A stretch of DNA of 64,000 nt from Bacillus_BE sp042263505 (GTDB lineage Bacteria > Bacillota > Bacilli > Bacillales > Cytobacillaceae). The notes below the pieces were generated by a model. It was given only the letters and a program-made list of their open reading frames with translations. It searched no databases and was not told the DNA's origin. The DNA lies in the NCBI RefSeq assembly GCF_042263505.1, contig NZ_JBHKFI010000002.1, forward strand, positions 248,001-312,000, written 5' to 3'. The translations under genes were made by a program, and so were the position numbers. The stretch's first letter is position 1. Every line of letters starts with the position of its first letter. Of this stretch, positions 61,179 to 64,000 are shown piece after piece.

Positions 61179-61835
61179 ATGAAGTATAAAATTGAATGGA
61201 ATTATCAATTGAAGAAGAATCAGAATGTTTGGTTTACCTCTGATTGGCTGGATTCGGAACTTGCCTTAGAAACAGGGGAAGAAATCGAAAAAAGTGGAAA
61301 AACATTGGATCTATCATATTACGATGAAAAGGGAGTTTCCTGGACAACAAAGGAATTAAAACAGCTGCTTGTAGAGGTGGAGGAAGAACCCCACGATATT
61401 ACGATTTATTTTGATGGCGGATTTAATAAGGATACGTTAGAAGCTGGCTTAGGTGTAGTCATTTTTTATAAACAAGGGAAAAAGAAATACCGGATTCGTG
61501 CAAATCAATTGATTCATGAAATGGATACAAATAATGAAGCAGAATATGCGGCATTTCATTTTGCATTAAACCTATTGGAAGAACTTGGTGTTCAGCATAT
61601 GTCCTGTGAATTTAAAGGGGATTCTCAAGTAGTATTGAAGCAGCTTGAAGGAGAATGGCCGTGCTATGAAGAGAATTTAAATCGGTGGCTCGATCGTATT
61701 GAGAAAAAAATCAAGGATTTAGGAATTCATCCCAAATTCTCACCGGTCCCACGTCAAGAAAATAAAGAAGCGGATAAACTTGCGAGCCAAGCGCTCGAAG
61801 GAAAAAATGTGAATAGTAGAATGCTGATTATTTAA
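61179..61835 (+). CDS. ypdQ: RNase H-fold protein YpdQ-like
   Basis: 218 aa. Residues about 1-75 are an extra N-terminal domain (KIEWNYQLKKNQNVWFTSDW) before the RNase H fold: IYFDGGFNKDTLEAGLG (Asp), NNEAEYAAFHFAL (Glu), KGDSQVVLKQLEG (Asp), QENKEADKLASQAL (Asp). The D-E-D-D residues are present. Start ATG 61179 or GTG 61167; the ribosome site GGAG is 11 bases from the ATG. Confidence 0.87.
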   Translation: MKYKIEWNYQLKKNQNVWFTSDWLDSELALETGEEIEKSGKTLDLSYYDEKGVSWTTKELKQLLVEVEEEPHDITIYFDGGFNKDTLEAGLGVVIFYKQGKKKYRIRANQLIHEMDTNNEAEYAAFHFALNLLEELGVQHMSCEFKGDSQVVLKQLEGEWPCYEENLNRWLDRIEKKIKDLGIHPKFSPVPRQENKEADKLASQALEGKNVNSRMLII

Positions 61836-61850
61836 AAGGGAGAGACCGTT

Positions 61851-62027
61851 TTGGACAGAAAGAAATTGTTAGACGAAATGGACTATATTATGTCACAATA
61901 CTGTGAAAATTGTTTTTTATATAAATACCATCGAGACGAGAAAGGAAAACGATTTGCTCATCGTTTTTGCATTACAAAGTGCACGGTAGGCGAGCAGTTA
62001 AAGTATTTTGGAAAGGAGCTCTCTTAA
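61851..62027 (+). CDS. ypeQ: Zinc-finger domain protein YpeQ
   Basis: 58 aa from TTG 61851 (after AAAGGGAGAGACCGT). Cysteines in QYCENCFLYKYH and RFCITKC with H between form the C2HC-type finger (PF10782-like). Sits next to ypdQ and ypeP in Bacillus. It is too short for most gene finders. Function unknown. Confidence 0.8.
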   Translation: MDRKKLLDEMDYIMSQYCENCFLYKYHRDEKGKRFAHRFCITKCTVGEQLKYFGKELS

Positions 62028-62070
62028 CCATGACACAAACCTGAACAGAAGAATGACATCGCTTTCAAAA

Positions 62071-62101
62071 AATTAAAAAAGCTGGCAATTGATTGCCAGC
62101 C
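62071..62101 (-). terminator. Terminator of the cold shock gene
   Basis: On the - strand GGCTGGCAAT and ATTGCCAGC form a 9-10 bp stem followed by TTTTTTAATTTTT. Confidence 0.82.
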
Positions 62102-62121
62102 GGATAAATTTATTATTATGA

Positions 62122-62322
62122 TTACAGTTTTACCACATTAGCGGCTTGAGGTCCGCGGTTTCCTTCAACGATTTCAAAAGAAACTTCTTGTCCTTCTTCT
62201 AATGATTTGAAACCATCACCTTGAATAGCTGTGAAATGTACGAATACATCATCTCCGCCTTCTACTTCGATAAAACCGAAACCTTTTTCGTTATTGAACC
62301 ATTTTACTTTACCATTTTGCAT
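62122..62322 (-). CDS. cspD: Cold shock protein, CspD-like
   Basis: 66 aa. The RNA-binding motifs KGFGFIEVEGGDDVFVHF are the RNP1 and RNP2 pair of CspB/CspD. RBS GGAGGAAAA; ATG 62322 is preferred over an earlier frame-extending start. A 5' leader with a GACAC/GTGTC hairpin (about 62350) precedes it and may give cold control. Confidence 0.92.
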   Translation of the reverse strand: MQNGKVKWFNNEKGFGFIEVEGGDDVFVHFTAIQGDGFKSLEEGQEVSFEIVEGNRGPQAANVVKL

Positions 62323-62684
62323 AATAACTTTTCCTCCTAAGCCTATCAAGACACCGATGTGTCTAAGTTAAGTATATTATCATTTAATGAAATATGAATC
62401 AGCCATATAATAGAAATAGCGGAATATATTATTAAATGACGATATAAATATACACGAAAATGTAGTAAACAGTCAAGAAAATAAGTATATTTTTCCATAA
62501 AACGTAACAACTTTCCACGGTTACATATTACACTTTCCTCAGGATAAAACCGGATTGAAGATTTTTCCAAAAATATTTTTCTTAAATACTTTTAGGGATT
62601 AAATTTCAGAAATTTCTTTAAATTAAAACTGATATTTGGTATTATTTTCTTGATATACAATTATTTTCATGCCGGGTGATATTG
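62323..62684. other. cspD leader and upstream gap
   Basis: About 360 bases without a gene. On the - strand lies the cspD leader with hairpin AGACAC..GTGTCT (62351-62364) and a TATACT-like -10 (about 62370). The rest is A+T rich and carries no clear repeat. The HD-GYP gene ribosome site (GGGTGAT) is at the right edge. Confidence 0.45.
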
Positions 62685-63680
62685 ATGAATAAGAAAAAAA
62701 TAAAAACCTCAACTGCTGAGGATTCACTTTTAACCGTTGAGGATATTGACCAATTACTTGAATCTTTTCGAAAAACTGAAAGAAACCGCTATTTAGATCA
62801 AAGTAAAAAAGTAATCACTCAAGTAAATTTAAAAGAAATTCGTCAAAAAATCGAACAAGCAACAAAAATAATGAAAGAAATATTTTCCTTTGTCGGAGCA
62901 GGTGGAACCATTCCTATTTCTGAAATTAAAGAAGAAATTATTCCTTCTATTAAACAGGCTGCAGAAATACCGCATATTTACTATCTATTTTATGAATTAC
63001 AATCAAAGGATGAATATACCTATAGACATACAATTAGTGTTGGCATTATCGCCACGATTATAGGAAAATGGCTAGGTATGCCAGAAGAGTCCTTGCATGA
63101 ATTATCCCTTGCAGCAACCTTACATGATATTGGAAAATCTAGAATATCCAAAGAAATTTTAAATAAGCCTGGAAAGTTAACGACAGAAGAATACAATGAG
63201 ATGAAGCAACACTCCATTATTGGCTATGATTTACTTAGGGATATACCGAGCATATCTGAAACGATTCCATTAGTTGCATTACAGCATCATGAAAGGGAGG
63301 ACGGGAAAGGGTATCCGCTTGGATTAGTGGGGGATCAAATTCACCGACACTCTAAGATTGTTGCGATTGCGGATGTGTTTCATGCTATGTCTTCTTCACG
63401 AGTGTATCATCAGGCAAAGCCTTTTTATGAAGTAATTCAGGATATGCATAATAGTGCATTTGGGAAGCTCGACCCAAATATTTTGCTCATTTTTCTTTAT
63501 AAAATGATGGATAATTTAGCTGGAAAGACGGTGCTACTTTCAGATGGATCGCTTGGAAAAATTATGATGATTCACTCATTTGATCCTCTACGCTCTCTTG
63601 TAAAGGTAAACGATGATTTGATTGATTTACGATATAATAATCGTTTGCAAATTGTAAGAGTGGTGGATGAACTGAATTAA
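62685..63680 (+). CDS. HD-GYP domain protein (probable c-di-GMP phosphodiesterase)
   Basis: 331 aa. A helical N-terminal region precedes the HD-GYP domain: YTYRHTISVGIIATI, ATLHDIGKSRI (HD pair), QHHEREDGKGYPLGL (GYP) and DVFHAMSSSR. A C-terminal beta segment (LSDGSLGKIMMIHSF) follows. Catalytic residues are intact, so it likely hydrolyses c-di-GMP. With the GGDEF-EAL protein at 33347 the window holds both synthesis and breakdown domains. Start ATG 62685 after GGGTGATATTG. Confidence 0.9.
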   Translation: MNKKKIKTSTAEDSLLTVEDIDQLLESFRKTERNRYLDQSKKVITQVNLKEIRQKIEQATKIMKEIFSFVGAGGTIPISEIKEEIIPSIKQAAEIPHIYYLFYELQSKDEYTYRHTISVGIIATIIGKWLGMPEESLHELSLAATLHDIGKSRISKEILNKPGKLTTEEYNEMKQHSIIGYDLLRDIPSISETIPLVALQHHEREDGKGYPLGLVGDQIHRHSKIVAIADVFHAMSSSRVYHQAKPFYEVIQDMHNSAFGKLDPNILLIFLYKMMDNLAGKTVLLSDGSLGKIMMIHSFDPLRSLVKVNDDLIDLRYNNRLQIVRVVDELN

Positions 63681-63766
63681 GGTATGTTGCATTGCAATAG
63701 ATTCATAATTTATATATCGACTTCATAGTTTATGATTATCTAATCATGATAAAAAGGGTGAGACTG

Positions 63767-64000
63767 ATGTATCGATTTCTTATTAATGGCGAAGAATGGA
63801 TTTTAAGGTTTTCTCGCCATTTATTTATGGATTCAGAAATGAAAAAAGAAGTGGCCGATTCAACAATGAGAATGAAAAAACAGCTTCACTTATATGGACA
63901 TGGAGATTCTTTTCTTATCTTTCATGAAATGCTCGGAGCACTTATTTTTAATATTGAAAAAATCCCTTCTTTAATCTTGACATTGTCCAATATTATCGCA
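63767..64000 (+). CDS. Unknown protein, N-terminal part (runs off window)
   Basis: 78 residues without a stop, starting ATG 63767 after AAAAAGGGTGAGACTG. MYRFLINGEEWILRFSRHLF, then DSFLIFHEMLGALIF and SLILTLSNIIA. No family recognised; a hydrophobic segment may begin near the window end. The C-terminus is missing. Confidence 0.5.
   Translation, partial: MYRFLINGEEWILRFSRHLFMDSEMKKEVADSTMRMKKQLHLYGHGDSFLIFHEMLGALIFNIEKIPSLILTLSNIIA

Noticed and set aside
1..64000. tRNA genes, CRISPR arrays, prophage or intact transposases
   Set aside because: No cloverleaf, no regularly spaced direct repeats and no integrase, capsid or transposase frame was found on either strand.

Overview
The window is low-GC Firmicute DNA and almost certainly a Bacillaceae chromosome. 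Gene order follows the Bacillus subtilis ypjC to ypdQ segment: ypjC-ypjD-dapB-mgsA-bshB1-bshA-cca-birA-panBCD-dinG-ypmA-tseB-aspB-asnS-dnaD-nth-ypoC-ponA-recU-yppC..yppG-yprA-yprB-cotD-ypsA-gpsB-rnpB-ypsC-ypvA-ypwA-bpsA-ypbQ-dynA-ypcP-ypeP-ypdQ-ypeQ. Spore genes (sspM-like, sspL, a cotD relic), bacillithiol genes and strong GGAGG-type ribosome binding sites agree with an endospore former. I cannot name the species. No tRNA, CRISPR array, prophage or intact transposase was seen.

Layout. 1-17.4 kb: housekeeping genes, mostly on the + strand, covering nucleotide clean-up, lysine synthesis, methylglyoxal, bacillithiol, tRNA CCA addition, biotin regulation, pantothenate, DNA repair and aspartate/asparagine metabolism. 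panBCD follows a structured leader that ends in an intrinsic terminator, so it is probably attenuated. 17.5-24.8 kb: ponA and recU on the - strand, then small ypp genes, a SASP gene, a degenerate interspersed repeat and an Hsp20 gene. 25-27 kb: a short (class III-sized) hybrid cluster protein facing a Crp/Fnr regulator. 27.3-38.6 kb: yprA-yprB, a broken cotD, ypsA, gpsB, rnpB, a PAS-PAS-GGDEF-EAL protein, ypsC and ypvA.

38.65-48.4 kb differs from the B. subtilis order as I recall it and is the most interesting part. It holds a divergent cluster: a second Crp/Fnr regulator heading an operon with two DUF2249 proteins, a polytopic NnrS-like/haem-copper-like membrane protein and a MIP18-type Fe-S assembly factor; opposite it a quinol nitric oxide reductase (norB) and a third DUF2249 gene; then ypwA; then a b(o/a)3-type oxidase with subunits I, II and a small IIa. 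Four promoters (hcp, the regulator operon, the third DUF2249 gene, the oxidase) each carry a TGTGA-N6-TCACA-like box centred exactly 41.5 bp before the start predicted from a -10 element. norB has a weaker box at the same place plus a better one further upstream. This predicts a Crp/Fnr regulon for nitric oxide and low oxygen. Neither regulator has a cysteine set for an Fe-S cluster.

48.7-64 kb: a small zinc-ribbon protein, a CheX-like protein, bpsA-ypbQ (alkylpyrone synthesis), a tiny membrane peptide behind two Fur-like boxes, the two-headed dynamin DynA, a nucleotidyltransferase, a sulfurtransferase, ypcP, sspL, a YuiD-like protein, an EamA transporter, two RNase H-fold proteins, a zinc-finger protein, a cold shock protein, an HD-GYP protein and the start of an unknown gene. 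A highly structured non-coding element at 60.85-61.1 kb looks like a stranded mobile-element RNA (IscB/TnpB omega-RNA or HEARO type).
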